Positions 1 to 11,225 of a stretch of 64,000 nucleotides of DNA are shown here, one piece after another (the stretch's first letter is position 1; every line of letters starts with the position of its first letter). Below the pieces are notes generated by a model that was not told the origin of the DNA, searched no databases, and saw only the letters and a program-made list of their open reading frames with translations. This DNA is from Diphasiastrum complanatum (taxonomy: Eukaryota; Streptophyta; Lycopodiopsida; Lycopodiales; Lycopodiaceae), in the NCBI GenBank assembly GCA_029204225.1, contig CM055107.1:5526900-5590899 (forward strand). The letters run 5' to 3'. The translations under genes and the position numbers were made by a program.

Positions 1-595
1 GAGTGATTTGTCCATCATAGTGTGAAAAATTGTCTTTTTTCATGTATTGAGGCAAATTGTAAACTCTTTATGAGAGAAAATGAATCATCCTCTAAGGAAA
101 CTTATCTCCATAATGAAGTATCTAGCCTCATTAGATCTGAGATTAGCATGGAAACCAAGCATGAAGATATGATACAAACTCTTTGTTACTATAGCATGCA
201 TAGTCTTGCCAATGTTGATGAGCCTAATCACTCGAGATCTTGGTAACATGATGTTGGATCTTTGTGATCCTCATGAGTCAAGAAGGACTCTTTATTTTCT
301 CATGGAGTGTGCAGCTATTTTCAAGGAGGAGGAGCTTTTGGATCAACATATGCTTCAAGGATGAAACAAATCAATGAAAGAGGTGCTAGAATGGTGCAAA
401 GCTCTCAAGTTCATCAAAAAAGTCAACATCCAAGAGGCATTATCATGGATAACGGTGATTTCGGATCGAGCGTCAAGCTCATTGGGTGATCTTCACACCT
501 TTGAACCAGCAAGAATCCATATTTGAAGACCAATTCAGCCCATGGAGTCAATCTCAATATCATCATATTTTTATCAAGTTAGTTTTGAGGAGGAG
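1..595 (+). mobile_element. 3' internal end of an LTR retroelement, unidentified coding remnants
   Basis: This stretch lies directly upstream of an LTR and ends in a purine run (GAGGAGGAG, 587-595), which is where a polypurine tract that primes plus-strand synthesis would sit. Short open frames (22-246 and 307-489) show no domain I recognise; they are hydrophilic and may be the tail of an internal region or non-autonomous filler. The placement as the 3' end of the element whose LTR follows is an inference from the purine tract and the TG start of the LTR. Confidence 0.4.
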
Positions 596-1826
596 TGTTA
601 AAATTGGGAAAAGCTAACTTGATCAAATCTTGTAAATACCATTATGAGTAGTACATATCATCATTAGACATGTGTGGAGCCTGTTTCCACGTGTGAAATA
701 AATGCATTTATCATTTAGATGAGTCATATAGTTTGTACCTACCATTTCATTTGAGATCTCATTAGAGGAGTTCTAAATCCAAAAAAGACCCTTTTGTAAA
801 GATTCTTTTTATATTTTTTTTCTCAATTTTTTCTTACACATGGACCAATCAAAACACTCAAATTTGAAATCTACGTAACGTAACTTTTTGAGTCCACATT
901 TTGAGTCCACACTAAAAATGGCATAACTTTTTAGTGGTAAGTCCTAATTTAGCAGAGTTTGGTGCATTGGAAAGTACTCAACAAGGGCTTTCCAATGATA
1001 TGTTAGATGACATAGTTTTGAGCTACGATTAAAAAGTTATGGCAAGTCAAAAGTATCAGTGTTATAATATTTTAATAATATAAACTACATCTTGCGATGA
1101 ATTCCTAAAGGGTCTTTATGGAGCTCAAAACTCCCCTAATGAGTGGCTTAAATGGCCAAAATCTAGTTTTCTAGCTATATGCCACTTGGCATCATTTTAC
1201 TGGTAGGAAAAAGCTATTTCACATGGATAGGAGTGATCTCACACGTGCCCAGGACTGCTCACATGTGTGAAAACATCAGTAGTAGGTGAGATTCAACTTG
1301 TAGTAGATATTTGTGCAAGTCCCTATAAATTAGGAAAATTGCCTAAAATCAAGGGAGGGGGCTATAAGTTAGGAAACTTGGTCCATGTGCCATAGTGAAA
1401 ATTATTGGTGGATCCTTTGATGAGTAGCCACTCTCACACGTGCCAAATTAGCTGAGTAAGCATCAGCTCTTGTGTATATATGGTGGCTCCATTTGGCTAT
1501 AATTGACAAGAAAGCTAAATCCTGGTTTTGGTGCATTTCTTGAGTAATCTCTCCATTTGTCTTGTGATTTTAATGCTTCTAATGGTTTCTAACCTTAGTG
1601 ACTTCATCATTTGCTGGTAGTCCGTACTTTGACAGGTCTTCAACGTGTGAAACCAGCAAGTACAAGTTTTGATCATATTTGATTGTTCTTGTTAGATTTG
1701 TTGATGTAGATTTGATCTAGTGCTATCTAATCTTGTGTAGATTGGTAAATCAATCTAATCTAACACCCAATCACACTTGTGATCGATTTGGATCCTTTCT
1801 TGGTCCTTTTTTGCTGTACTTTGACA
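596..1826 (+). mobile_element. LTR (probable 3' LTR), family shared with 50967-51815
   Basis: The sequence begins TGTTAAAATTGG and ends GTACTTTGACA, so it has TG...CA ends. It is homologous over its whole length to the reverse complement of 50967-51815, where the LTR end is followed by a primer-binding site. A polypurine run precedes it here, which makes it the 3' LTR of an element mostly outside the window. It is longer than its partner mainly because of an insertion at 760-1141. After 1826 the sequence changes to unrelated gypsy coding sequence. It contains several CACGTG cores and a possible TATA region near 1475-1480. Confidence 0.75.
760..1141. mobile_element. MITE-like inverted-repeat insertion inside the LTR
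   Basis: This 382-bp segment is missing from the other LTR copy, where the flanks join directly (GATCT to AGTGGC). Its ends are inverted repeats: CTCATTAGAGGAGTT at 758-772 against AACTCCCCTAATGAG at 1129-1143. Similarity continues inward, with AAAGACCCTTT shared by both ends, over roughly 40 bp. No transposase is encoded. A clean target duplication is not visible, so the family is unassigned; a TA duplication at the TIR edge is possible. Confidence 0.55.
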
Positions 1827-2823
1827 GTGAAGAGTATCATACTCTTAAATCCGACATGTCCGATGCCATTCGAGAAGAAGACAAAGGGTGTTTTTTTTAC
1901 TTATTGGATGATGAGGACCATAAAGAAAAAAGAGCTCACCATATTTTTAATGAAAATTGTCCAAGTGAGACAAGAGATTCAGACCAAGTATGGAAATCTC
2001 AATTCGAGTTGATGAATCAACAACATCAACAACAAATGGAGAAACTCAACAAAGAGTTTCAACAAGTCTTAAAGTCTATTCAAAGTCAGTTCCCAAGGCA
2101 ATTTCCATCTGGTAATGCTATTCATAGGCGGTGAAAACACCTGGTGACCACAATGTGGTGGTGCACATACCGGTAATGAGTGTCCATCACACAGACCATA
2201 TGAAACGTAGCATTGTATACTTTGTGACACAAAAACCCATGCCACATCAAGCTGTAGGTACAACCCATGCAACATGCAATATTCTAGACCACAACAATAT
2301 GCACCACGAGGCCAAGCATAAGCTCAATATAACCCACATTATATGAGTCCAGTGCAAGTTCAGGACTTGCCAAGACAACACCCACCTGCACAACAACAAA
2401 GATTGGCACTCCTAGATCCAAGAGGATCTGCCCAACCAACAAAACCGACCTCATATATAGGCAATTTGGTAGATAATTCTTCTTATGATACCACAACCGA
2501 TGATCTATTTATGATGAAGGCACTAATAACACATACGTAGATGAGGCATCTACCTCCTATCTGAACGATCAATTTATTTGGAGGAGCAGCCTAGTCAAAC
2601 CAACCAAGAGGCTTATGCAATTTTTCCTTCAGCCCTTAAGAAGAGATGCTTTGTATGTAGAGAAACCACTCACCTTCAAAGTGAATGTAGACTACAATAT
2701 CAATCTGTCATTGAATGTGCTAATTTTATTAGAAAACATTGCTATAAATATTGCCCTAACCAAACCAAAAAGATAGTTCTAGCATATAGGATATCTGAAG
2801 AGCTGTTGCTTGCTGTCACATGA
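1827..2823 (+). pseudogene. Ty3/gypsy gag remnant with zinc knuckle
   Basis: Gag forms the virus-like particle and binds element RNA. The first part (to 2134) encodes an acidic, then Gln-rich helical stretch (MNQQHQQQMEKLNKEF), followed by a Pro/Gln-rich segment around 2300-2520 in other frames. A frame at 2578-2823 carries a CX2CX4HX4C knuckle, CFVCRETTHLQSEC, at about 2647-2688, which is the nucleocapsid signature. The 5' end is cut by the junction with the LTR at 1826. Multiple stops and frame changes show it is dead. Its place upstream of a protease and RT on the same strand supports the gag call. Confidence 0.6.
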
Positions 2824-3234
2824 GCACAACAAAGGACCTTAGATCAGAATAAGGACCCAGCACAACCACAACCTAGTGCCAATACTTCCATGATTCCACA
2901 ATCCTAACTTGACCCTGTAGAAGCTCAAAGGCAATACCATGAATTTCGAGATGAGTTGGATAGAGATGAAGAGAGGATTTCTGCTTCGCCATTGCCCAGC
3001 TACCTACGCAGGGGCAACCACCATGAGGAATAGAGATTTTTTTCAATCTCTTACAAGCACAAATCATCATGCCCTTCTACATGGCCATCAACTTTTTGAA
3101 ACCCCTGTAGGATGCCGTATTGCACAGCTCCCAACAGCTTGATATACCAGATAAGTTGAGACAACTGAAAAACAATGAGGTGGTTCATAGTGTAGACATG
3201 AGCTTACTTCATTTGTGTTGCTAAAGGTAACATC

Positions 3235-3863
3235 ATCACCTTACCTGTGCACTACAAATCCTATCCATCCATACAAGCCATTCTCGATAGTGGGTCTGGA
3301 CTGAATATTATCACCTTGTCCTTAGCAAAGGCATGGGGAATATCCACAGTAGAAAAGCCTAAGTACAAGTTATGAATGGCTGACCAAAGAATGATGATGC
3401 TTGTATGTCACATAATTTACCGATTAAAATTGTAGGTTTGAATTTCACCATAGAGTGTATTGTACTAAACTTTCATGATGAACCACACACCTATAAATTT
3501 CTTTTTGGAATGTCTTGGTTAGAAATGGCCAGAGTGATTCAAGATTGGAAGAAAAACAAGATAGTCTTCGGCAACAGAGACAAGAGAATCTCTATCGATG
3601 CCACCGAAAAAATAAAGCCTGCACGAATTGAAAATGATTGGTCTTCTACTACCTATGATGACCCAAAAAGTGTCGATTCAACCATAAAGAGTCATTACAT
3701 GCAGAGTATTGATATCATTAACTGGGTTCATGCTTTAGCGATGTCAATGGTACTCTTTGTGAACAAGAGTTTAGGAAGAGGACCCACTCGATATAACTAT
3801 AAACTCCACGGATATCAACACTCCCATCATGCCTTTATATATGATAGATACACTCCCTATTGA
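3235..3863 (+). pseudogene. Ty3/gypsy aspartic protease remnant
   Basis: The retroelement protease cleaves the Gag-Pol polyprotein. The catalytic triplet appears as AILDSGSG at about 3283-3306, and the C-terminal signature of the family as LFGMSWLEMARVIQDW near 3500-3550. An in-frame stop near 3374 (KYKL then stop) separates the two. The frame from 3405 continues past the protease with no further known domain. A TE protease is the only good reading. Confidence 0.65.
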
Positions 3864-4421
3864 GTGGATATCTGAAAATACTTTTTCTACTAAAATATCC
3901 ACCAGTCAGGATGACATTCTTACTGTGGGAGAAGATGAGTTATCTGACGACCAGCTTGTCCATTTGCTGGATCCAAAAAGTTTAGGAAGATGTCGTATAC
4001 CGAAAGAGATTAAACTCCCTCATTGGCTCAGGTACAACATTCACAACCAATAAATTCTCGTGTATACAGACCAAAGTTAAAAGTCTATCAATGGGATTTA
4101 CATAATGATGAAGTTTTGAGCATCATTGACGAAAACTTAGTTTGAGAAAAAACACAAAAAAAATCCATGCATGCCTACTACTATAGATACTCAAACATTT
4201 TTCATGCTAAAAAACAAAACAAAGGTCGATGTAAGATTGATTGAAAGCAATTCCAAATGTGTGAAAATCTGAAACAACCAATGAAACCTTTGGTAAGAAA
4301 CCAAAAAAATTCCAGTCAAGATTCATCATCAAAAAGCAAATTTGTAGAGGACATTTCTAAGATCCCACCAAAGATAATTGATGATCCACTATATGATGTT
4401 CCATAGCACTTTAAGGATTAC

Positions 4422-5880
4422 ATGACTGATGATGTGATCATCAGTATGGTAAAACCGAAACGGGAACCTCAACCACCATCAACTTCTTTTGAGGGACCTG
4501 CAAAGACAATACCTCTAAATATGAAGGATAGTGATGAAGACATAGATCGTTTTGTGCACGTAGGATCCCACCTGAATCCAACCCAATTATGGAATTTGGA
4601 AAAGTTATTGCGCAAATACAGAGATGTGTTTGCTTGGAGTTATAAAGAAATGAAGGGAGTTCCTCCTGATGTTGTAGTGCATACAATCCCATTACAGAAT
4701 GGTGCAATACCTGTGAGAGCGAAATCTTATTGCACCAATCCTACCTATCGAGAGAAGATAAGAGAAGACATTCAAAAGCTTCTTGATGCTAGTTTCATTT
4801 ATGAAATTGAGCACACTAGTTGGGTATCACCAATTGTGCTGGTACCAAAGAAAAATTGTAAACTTCGTATTTGCATGGATTTGAAAAAACTTAATGACCA
4901 AACAGAAAAAGATCACTTCCCATTACCTCTGACCACACAAATCCTCGAAGATATGGTAGGAGCAGAAGTTTTTAGCTTCATGGATGGTTTTATTGGCTAT
5001 TTTTTAGTCCAAATTGCTCTTGAAGATCATTCCAAAATGGCATTTGTTACATAGTTTGGCACATTCGCATATATTGTTATGCCATTCGATCTATGCAATT
5101 CCCCATCGACATTCCAAATGGTGATGCAACGAGCTTTCAAGAATCTGCTACACAAGAATCTAGAGATTTATCTTGATGATCTTCGTGTACATTCATCTAG
5201 GGATAAGCATATCGATGTTCATTCGCTGTCGAAGGTTCAGAATTTCATTGAATTTCGAAAAGTGCCAAATTTATTGAAAAAAAGGAGTGGTACTGGGGCA
5301 TATCATTTCTCGAAATGGTATATCCATTGATCCTGAAAAGATCAAGGTGAGTCTAGAAATGCCCCTACCAGCTACAATGAAGGAAATTTATGTCTTTCTA
5401 GGCCACATGGGTTACGATTGCATTTTTATAATACACTACACCGATAAAGTGAGGTTAGTATACAAAATCGTTACTGATCCACGGTGGACAGAAGAATGGA
5501 TTAAAGCCTTTGAAGACCTCAAACAAGCTTTAGTCACTACACCAATTCTTCGTGTGCTTGATTATACTAAGGAGCTCCATGTGCATATGGACGCTAGTAA
5601 GTATGCCATTGGTGCTGTTTTAACGCAACCTGGAGAATTCAAAATGAATTTTCCAATCAGTTTCCTAAGATATCAGCTGGTTCCATCTGAGGTTTAGGGT
5701 TTAGGTACAGAAAGAGAAGCATTAGCAATGGTCTATGTCGTTCAACAATTTCATCATTATTTGCTAGGCCAGCTTTTTGTCTTTTATACCGACCATCATG
5801 CTCTTCTATATCTATTGAATAAACCATGCAAAACCGGACAAATTGCACGATGGTTGTTGATTCTTTTAGAATTCAACTTT
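4422..5880 (+). pseudogene. Ty3/gypsy reverse transcriptase and RNase H remnant
   Basis: This is the polymerase part of Pol, which copies element RNA to DNA and removes the RNA strand. RT blocks are in order: a SPIVLVPKKN block near 4828, LRICMDLKKLN near 4862, a MPFDLCNSPSTFQ block at 5079, and the catalytic YLDD at 5169-5180. RNase H follows, with HMDASKYAIGAVL (first Asp) near 5585, an EREAL Glu near 5711 and YTDHHAL near 5787. Breaks are a TAG at 5052-5054, a frame change between about 5180 and 5290, and a TAG at 5695-5697. The strand and order match the upstream protease. Confidence 0.8.
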
Positions 5881-6069
5881 TGAGTTGTTATTTGAAAGGG
5901 ATCACAACATTTTTTGGCTAATCATATTTCATGATTACCCAATGCTGAAGCATCTGATGAGCCAATAAATGATGAGTTACTAGATGCGTGTCTATTTTAT
6001 ATAGATGTGACACCTTTATGGGTTGATGATATCACTAGATATTTAGCAACTGGGGAAATAGATCCCTAG

Positions 6070-6906
6070 TTGAAAAAACCACAAAAAATAAAACTCATTA
6101 TCAAAGCTTTGCCTTATCATTTTATTGCAGGACAACTATATAAGCTAGGTGTTGATGGTACTACACGTCGTTGCGTACATGAATTTGAAGTCCAACAGAT
6201 TATTGCCTTTACACACAAATTTATTGGGGGTGGATATTTTTCCTCTGATGCTACTACTAGGGCAATCCTTTTGGTAGGATTTTGGTGGCCAACCCTATTC
6301 AAAGACACCCATGCTTATGAAAAATTTTGCGATGTTTGTCAACACACAAAGAATATTCAGAAAGCCAACCACAATCTCCTTACTCTAATACTTGAAAGTC
6401 AAGTATATCACAAATGGGGAATTGAACTTTTTGGACCTATTAGTCCAGTAGCACGTGGCACACAAACATGATACATCCTGATTGCCACTGATTATGCAAC
6501 AAAATGGATAGAGGCTAGAGCAATGAGAAAAGCAAATGTGAAATCTGTAGCACACTTCCTCTATGAAAGCATTATTGCTTGATTTGGTTGTCCAATAGAA
6601 CTTGTAAGTGATCGAAATTCTCATTTTTTTAATGAAGTAATCAACACTTTACTAACGCATTACTCCATTATACACCGAAAGAGTATTCCGACTATCCTAG
6701 ATGCAATGGACTGGCTGAATCTTTGAACAAAACAATTTGCAAGGTTTTAACCAAGATAGTAGAAACAAGTCGATCAGATTGGAAAAAAAAAGTTATTTTT
6801 TGCTATCTGGGCATATTGAACAACGCCGAAATGAGCCATGGGATAGAAAACACCATTTGAGCTGGTATATGGCCAAGAGGCTATAATTATGCCAGTAGAA
6901 TTACGG
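6070..6906 (+). pseudogene. Ty3/gypsy integrase remnant
   Basis: Integrase inserts element DNA into the host genome. The zinc-binding region is visible (THKFIGGG, then CDVCQHTK near 6331-6354), but the second His of the HHCC set appears to be Tyr (GGGY). The first catalytic Asp is replaced (KWGIELFGPI near 6414), while the second (LVSDRN, near 6601) remains; GLAES near 6709 holds the Glu. The C-terminal block TPFELVYGQEAIMPVELR is present at about 6852-6906. There are stops at 6469 and about 6580 and frame changes near 6690 and 6840, so the gene is dead. Confidence 0.75.
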
Positions 6907-8190
6907 TAAGTCCTGTGTACAATATATTTCCATTTTTTTTCACAGTATCCAAAAAATCCAAATTTTTTTTTTCAACTTTTTCATCCGAATGTACAACTGA
7001 CAATAGGTTCAGACTGCATCTGACGGTGCATCCAACAGCCTACATCCGATGCCATCACTGATGACATCCGACAGTTTGCCTGATGATGACTACACCTACA
7101 TCCGATGCATTCCCTTTCGACACGTTTACTTCCGACGATCTTTCCATAATAGATTACATCTACCAGTTTTATGCATCTGACGATTTACATCCCATAGATG
7201 CATCCGATGATTTTCATTCGACAAGATGCATCTGACGCCTGACCTAAATTTTTTTGTATAAGTACATCGGAGGTCCAAGTCATTTTCACTTCACAAAAAT
7301 TCTCGAGATATTTCATGTCCGATTGGGAAATTCTGATGATCTTTGCGTTCTATGATCCGATTCAGACAAGTTTTCTTGCAATTTGACCGCCCTCAATCAT
7401 TCTATCATTTGTTCCATACTCCATAGCTTCCATAGATTCATCCATCTGTGCGGCACAAACCCTACAAGTTTTAACTTCTTTCTAAAAGTCTAAATACATT
7501 TCTATCTTTTATGCATTTAGCATCCACTCCCACACTATTTGTACTTTGTTTCTATTTTTCATAGATTGTCTGAAGTGTTCTTCTAGTTTGCCATTCACGT
7601 TTTTGGAGTTTTACATCAACACCAACTTTGTTGCATCCGACTGTCTCATCATTTTCTGTATCCGACCAATTCACATCCATCACTACCTTCTACATCTGCC
7701 TCCGAAGTGCAATACAATCAACATCCAAATTTGCCTACACAGTTTGCATCTGTCAGTATTGTCTATCCGATCCTCGCTTTCTCCATACACTTAGTCTCAA
7801 TTCTTCACATTCTTTGTAAATGATTTTGCGTATACATAATTTCTTACAACAAGGCTGCATCAAAATTCCTTTTATATATTCTGGTGATAAAATAGAATCT
7901 GCCTTCTTCAGAGTGACGAATGCAAGCACACGCTTTCTTTTGCAGTTTCAAGAAGTTTCAAAAGAATCGAAACTTGGATCATGTTGCATTGGACTCTCAA
8001 TTTTTTTTTTCCAATTTGCATCCAACAAGTTTACAATACATCCGACATTGCATATACGTTTGTTTCCAAAAAGCCACACTTTTTTGCATCCGACAAATAG
8101 CATTCCAATTTCGATCCGACAGTTTTGATCCCTCTTCAGATTTTTGCCATGCTAGGAGAATCCTACGAAGGCTAGCAAAATATGTATAAC
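6907..8190 (+). repeat. 3' flank of gypsy Pol rich in CATCCGAC/CATCCGATG motifs
   Basis: Directly after the integrase, the sequence has many near-copies of GCATCCGAC, CATCCGATG and CATCTGACG at irregular spacing, densest at about 7015-7240 and continuing more thinly to 8130 (for example 7638, 8040, 8088). It is not coding in any convincing way. The reverse-complement motif (GTCGGATGCA) is dense upstream of a gypsy gag at 53240-54560 on the other strand. I infer LTR or untranslated sequence of a related gypsy family; LTR borders were not found. Confidence 0.55.
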
Positions 8191-8224
8191 TGGGCAAAGA
8201 TCATCTCCAGATAGCTGATAAGTG

Positions 8225-9700
8225 CCTTGAAGAAAAGAGCCCCAGTCACATCTTTGGGCTACATCATTTTTGACATAGCCAAGAGTCAGAACAACTTAGA
8301 TTTGAAGCTTGCTTGGCGCCACGAGATGCTGCTGCTATCAAAGGTTACAAACCTTCCAAAGCCTCTCCCTCATGCACAACATCACGACAACCTGTTGCTG
8401 CATCACATGAGCTCATGTCCAAGAAACGTCAAGATAGATCGTCTCCATAGATATTTGGGCCTACACCACACCAGCAAATAAGCAGAGAAAAAAGGTCACT
8501 ACAAGAAAATCGGCTCCTAACTCAGAGACGGAATCCGACAGCCCACCACCATCCAAAACACAAAAGTTGCTCCCAAGAAAGAAGAAAAGGACGGAAGGTT
8601 ATCAAGACATCCCATCAAGTAGTAAGGACAATGAGGACAAAGAGGAAGGCAGCTTGCAGACAAGAAGAACCAGAACACGAAAACAAAAATCTGTCGCCTC
8701 CTCACCAGAGCTCCAGTTGATGGACACTCAATAGGCCCAGTCACCATGAGCACAATCACCTCCTGCTGCTAGGTCCAGGTCCCAATCACCATCCGGGTCC
8801 ATCCAAGTGCTGCAATCACCCCCTCTCGCATCCAACAAGTGGTTGATTCTATGATGGCAATCCAACTACAACCACATGCAATAGATTCAAGGGAGGGAGA
8901 AAGGAAACTGCCTGCTGACACACTTGCAGTCGAGGCAGAAGACAATACTGAAGCGACACTTGTAATATAAAATGTTCAGGAAAGCCCAAAGGTTGAGAAA
9001 AAAGTAGAAGACCTCTCTTCTCTGAAGCAAGATGACTTCATCGATGTAGATGCTCTTGACTGCTTTGATGAAGGCGACATTGTGGAGGAGAAGGTGGAGA
9101 TAGTTTTCGAGGAGATTGCACCAGTCTCACCACTAACCCCCATTCCTACATTTACTATCACCACCATTGTTGATACTACCACTGTTATCATCTCTCTCAC
9201 CCCTATTGTTACCATTCCTCCACCTCCACCTTTGACACCATTCCCACCACATCTTCTTTTAAATCTGATGACAATTTTTTAAAACAATTCATTTCACCAA
9301 CAACTCAATACAACCTCATAACTAACCCACCACCCACCAATCGTCAACTAAGCTCACCTCTGTCACCACCAAATTTCAATGTTTTTGATCAAGATCCACT
9401 TGATGAGACTGTGTAGCCTTTGAAGGGACTTTCTTCAACCCTTCCAAGAAGTAAGAGCGACACCTTTGCTAGACCAAGGCATAGGACCAAGGCCTGAGGA
9501 TTCAAAACAAGACTACCTGATGCAAAGAGTGCCACGGCCTTGGATGACTATTTGGCAAGGCCTTCGAGAAAAACTGTTTGGAAAATCCAAAGAGAAGATT
9601 CGAAGACAGTTCAATGATCGAAAAGAGTCCGAAAAATGTTAGAGGACCTACAAGAAAGAAGACACTTGTCATTTGAAACTGTTCATTTTCCTGTTTTACC
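8225..9700 (+). pseudogene. Broken Ser/Pro/Lys-rich reading frame downstream of gypsy Pol
   Basis: I do not recognise this protein. Three coding-like stretches follow one another: 8227-8481; a charged Ser-rich frame at about 8485-8730 (SETESDSPPP, PRKKKRTEGYQ); and an acidic then Thr/Pro-rich frame at about 8910-9410 (FIDVDALDCFDEGDIVEEK, then a Pro run at 9220-9250). Stops and frame changes separate them. Low complexity, position after Pol and the same strand suggest an extra 3' ORF of the gypsy element, such as those some plant Ty3 elements carry, but that is inference. Confidence 0.3.
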
Positions 9701-10519
9701 AAGTTCTATTTTTGTGTCCCTGGATTCTCGGGAACATGGACATGGACAATTTCCCTAGTGGTCTCGATCAACAAAAATGCTCTTGTGAGTTCCATAAATG
9801 TCTAATTCAATTCGAACTTTTTTCATTCTTTGTATGATCAAAGAGCTCCTTTCAAGTTATCAATGTTTAGTGTTAATGTCGTATCATATGTGGACTAACA
9901 CCTAGGACACCCCACTTGTGTGCATATGCTCTAGTTTCTCTCAAAGTCACCCGTCTCAAATTTGCAAAAAGTTAAGCTTTATGTCCACACTCCTTGAAAA
10001 AGCATGAATATGGAAATCTATAGTTTATAGACACAAGGAAAAATGTTGAATGGCAACAAAACTATACGGGAGTTGAATGTGTGACTAGCCAAGGCACCAT
10101 GGAGTTCCAAGACTCAATCCCTCTTTCTAGTGTGTTTATGGCACCATGCTTGGCACACACTAGTGACCACCAAATTCATGTCTTTATCTTGTTGAAAATA
10201 CCAAGATGGACATAATCTCTTGAATTACCTTGTGATATCCAATGGGTTACATGTTTACATCCTCAATGAATGCTTCATTCTTTAGAAGTAAATTTTTGTA
10301 TAACACATGGTATATATTCACAACTTTGAGCTTTAATGGATGTATCTTCGATGTTTGTATATGAATCTTTTTCTTCTTCACATGTGGTGGCTCTTTTCTT
10401 AGCTATGTAGGTCTACTGAGGGCGTCATCTTCCAAGGGGCCATGCTATGTACCTTGCCAATGTGGTTTTATGTGGTTATGTAGATAGGTAGATTGTGAAC
10501 CTTAGAATCACTCACCTTT
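9701..10519. other. Intergenic, no recognisable feature
   Basis: I see no coding frame, LTR border or repeat unit in this stretch. It may be flank of the tRNA-bearing repeat block that follows. Confidence 0.4.
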
Positions 10520-10583
10520 TCCTTTTTGATTTGCCATAGCAGCAAAGGATCAAGTCATTAAAGATCAATAACAAAAGCACATA

Positions 10584-10655
10584 GGATCTGTGGCGCAATG
10601 GTAGCGCGTCTGACTCCAGATCAGAAGGTTGCGTGTTCGATTCACGTCAGGTTCA
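10584..10655 (+). tRNA. tRNA-Trp (anticodon CCA)
   Basis: A complete 72-nt cloverleaf can be folded. Acceptor stem GGATCTG pairs with CAGGTTC, the D stem is GCGC/GCGC, the anticodon stem TCTGA/TCAGA encloses loop CTCCAGA with anticodon CCA, and the T stem GCGTG/CACGT encloses TTCGATT. The discriminator base is A, and there is no intron. Internal A box (TGGCGCAATGG) and B box (GTTCGATTC) are present, and T runs just downstream (10658-10666) can end Pol III transcription. From memory, the usual plant gene has CCG/CGG where this has CTG/CAG: a paired, compensatory change. It looks functional. Confidence 0.93.
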
Positions 10656-11142
10656 AATTTTGTTTTGCAATCAGTCAATTCAAAAGCAACTTGAATAACA
10701 TTCCCATTCAAATGGGTCCCATTTTCACCTTTTATGGGCATTACAAGACTTCATGATACAAGTTCCATGGTAATTTCTTATACCACTAAACATCAATGTT
10801 GTTCAATCTTTTAACTTCTCAATAGAATTATTCCTTTTTTGATGAAGTTATGAAATCACTTGTACAATACCAATCATAATCAGAAGGTTTGATGTGAAGA
10901 TATTTATTTTCTTCTCCCAAAGGCTTCATGATGTGTAAACAATGTTGATATTTTAGTGTGAACAACCAAAAAAGATAAAATTGCATTATATCAGTGCATT
11001 TGTTCTAAATCAACAAGAGGGAGGGATTATTGTATTTGAGATCAATTTTCTGAAATAATAGTTGGTAATACCCATAAGACTAAATGCGTCAATTATGCTA
11101 GTAAAATTTTGTCTTGATATGTAGGAATTGTGTTTATTTGGC

Positions 11143-11225
11143 GTGTTATGCATGAATCTCATATACCATAAGCTTGGAAATTGGTGTGTTATGCATGAGT
11201 CTCATATACCATAAGCTTGGAAATC
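11143..11225 (+). repeat. Tandem duplication, 43-bp unit x2
   Basis: The unit starting GTGTTATGCATGA occurs at 11143 and again at 11186, and each copy runs to CTTGGAAAT. The other copy of the block (near 35010-35060) has only one unit, so this duplication arose after the two blocks separated. Confidence 0.85.

Noticed and set aside
7020..8130. CCGAC cores read as drought-responsive DRE/CRT elements
   Set aside because: DRE needs A/G before CCGAC; here the base is T, and the motif lies in a retroelement, not a gene promoter.
8494..8507. CACTACAAGAAAA, identical to the common plant CACTA transposon terminus
   Set aside because: It lies inside a continuous Ser/Lys-rich reading frame, has no subterminal repeats around it and no partner end.
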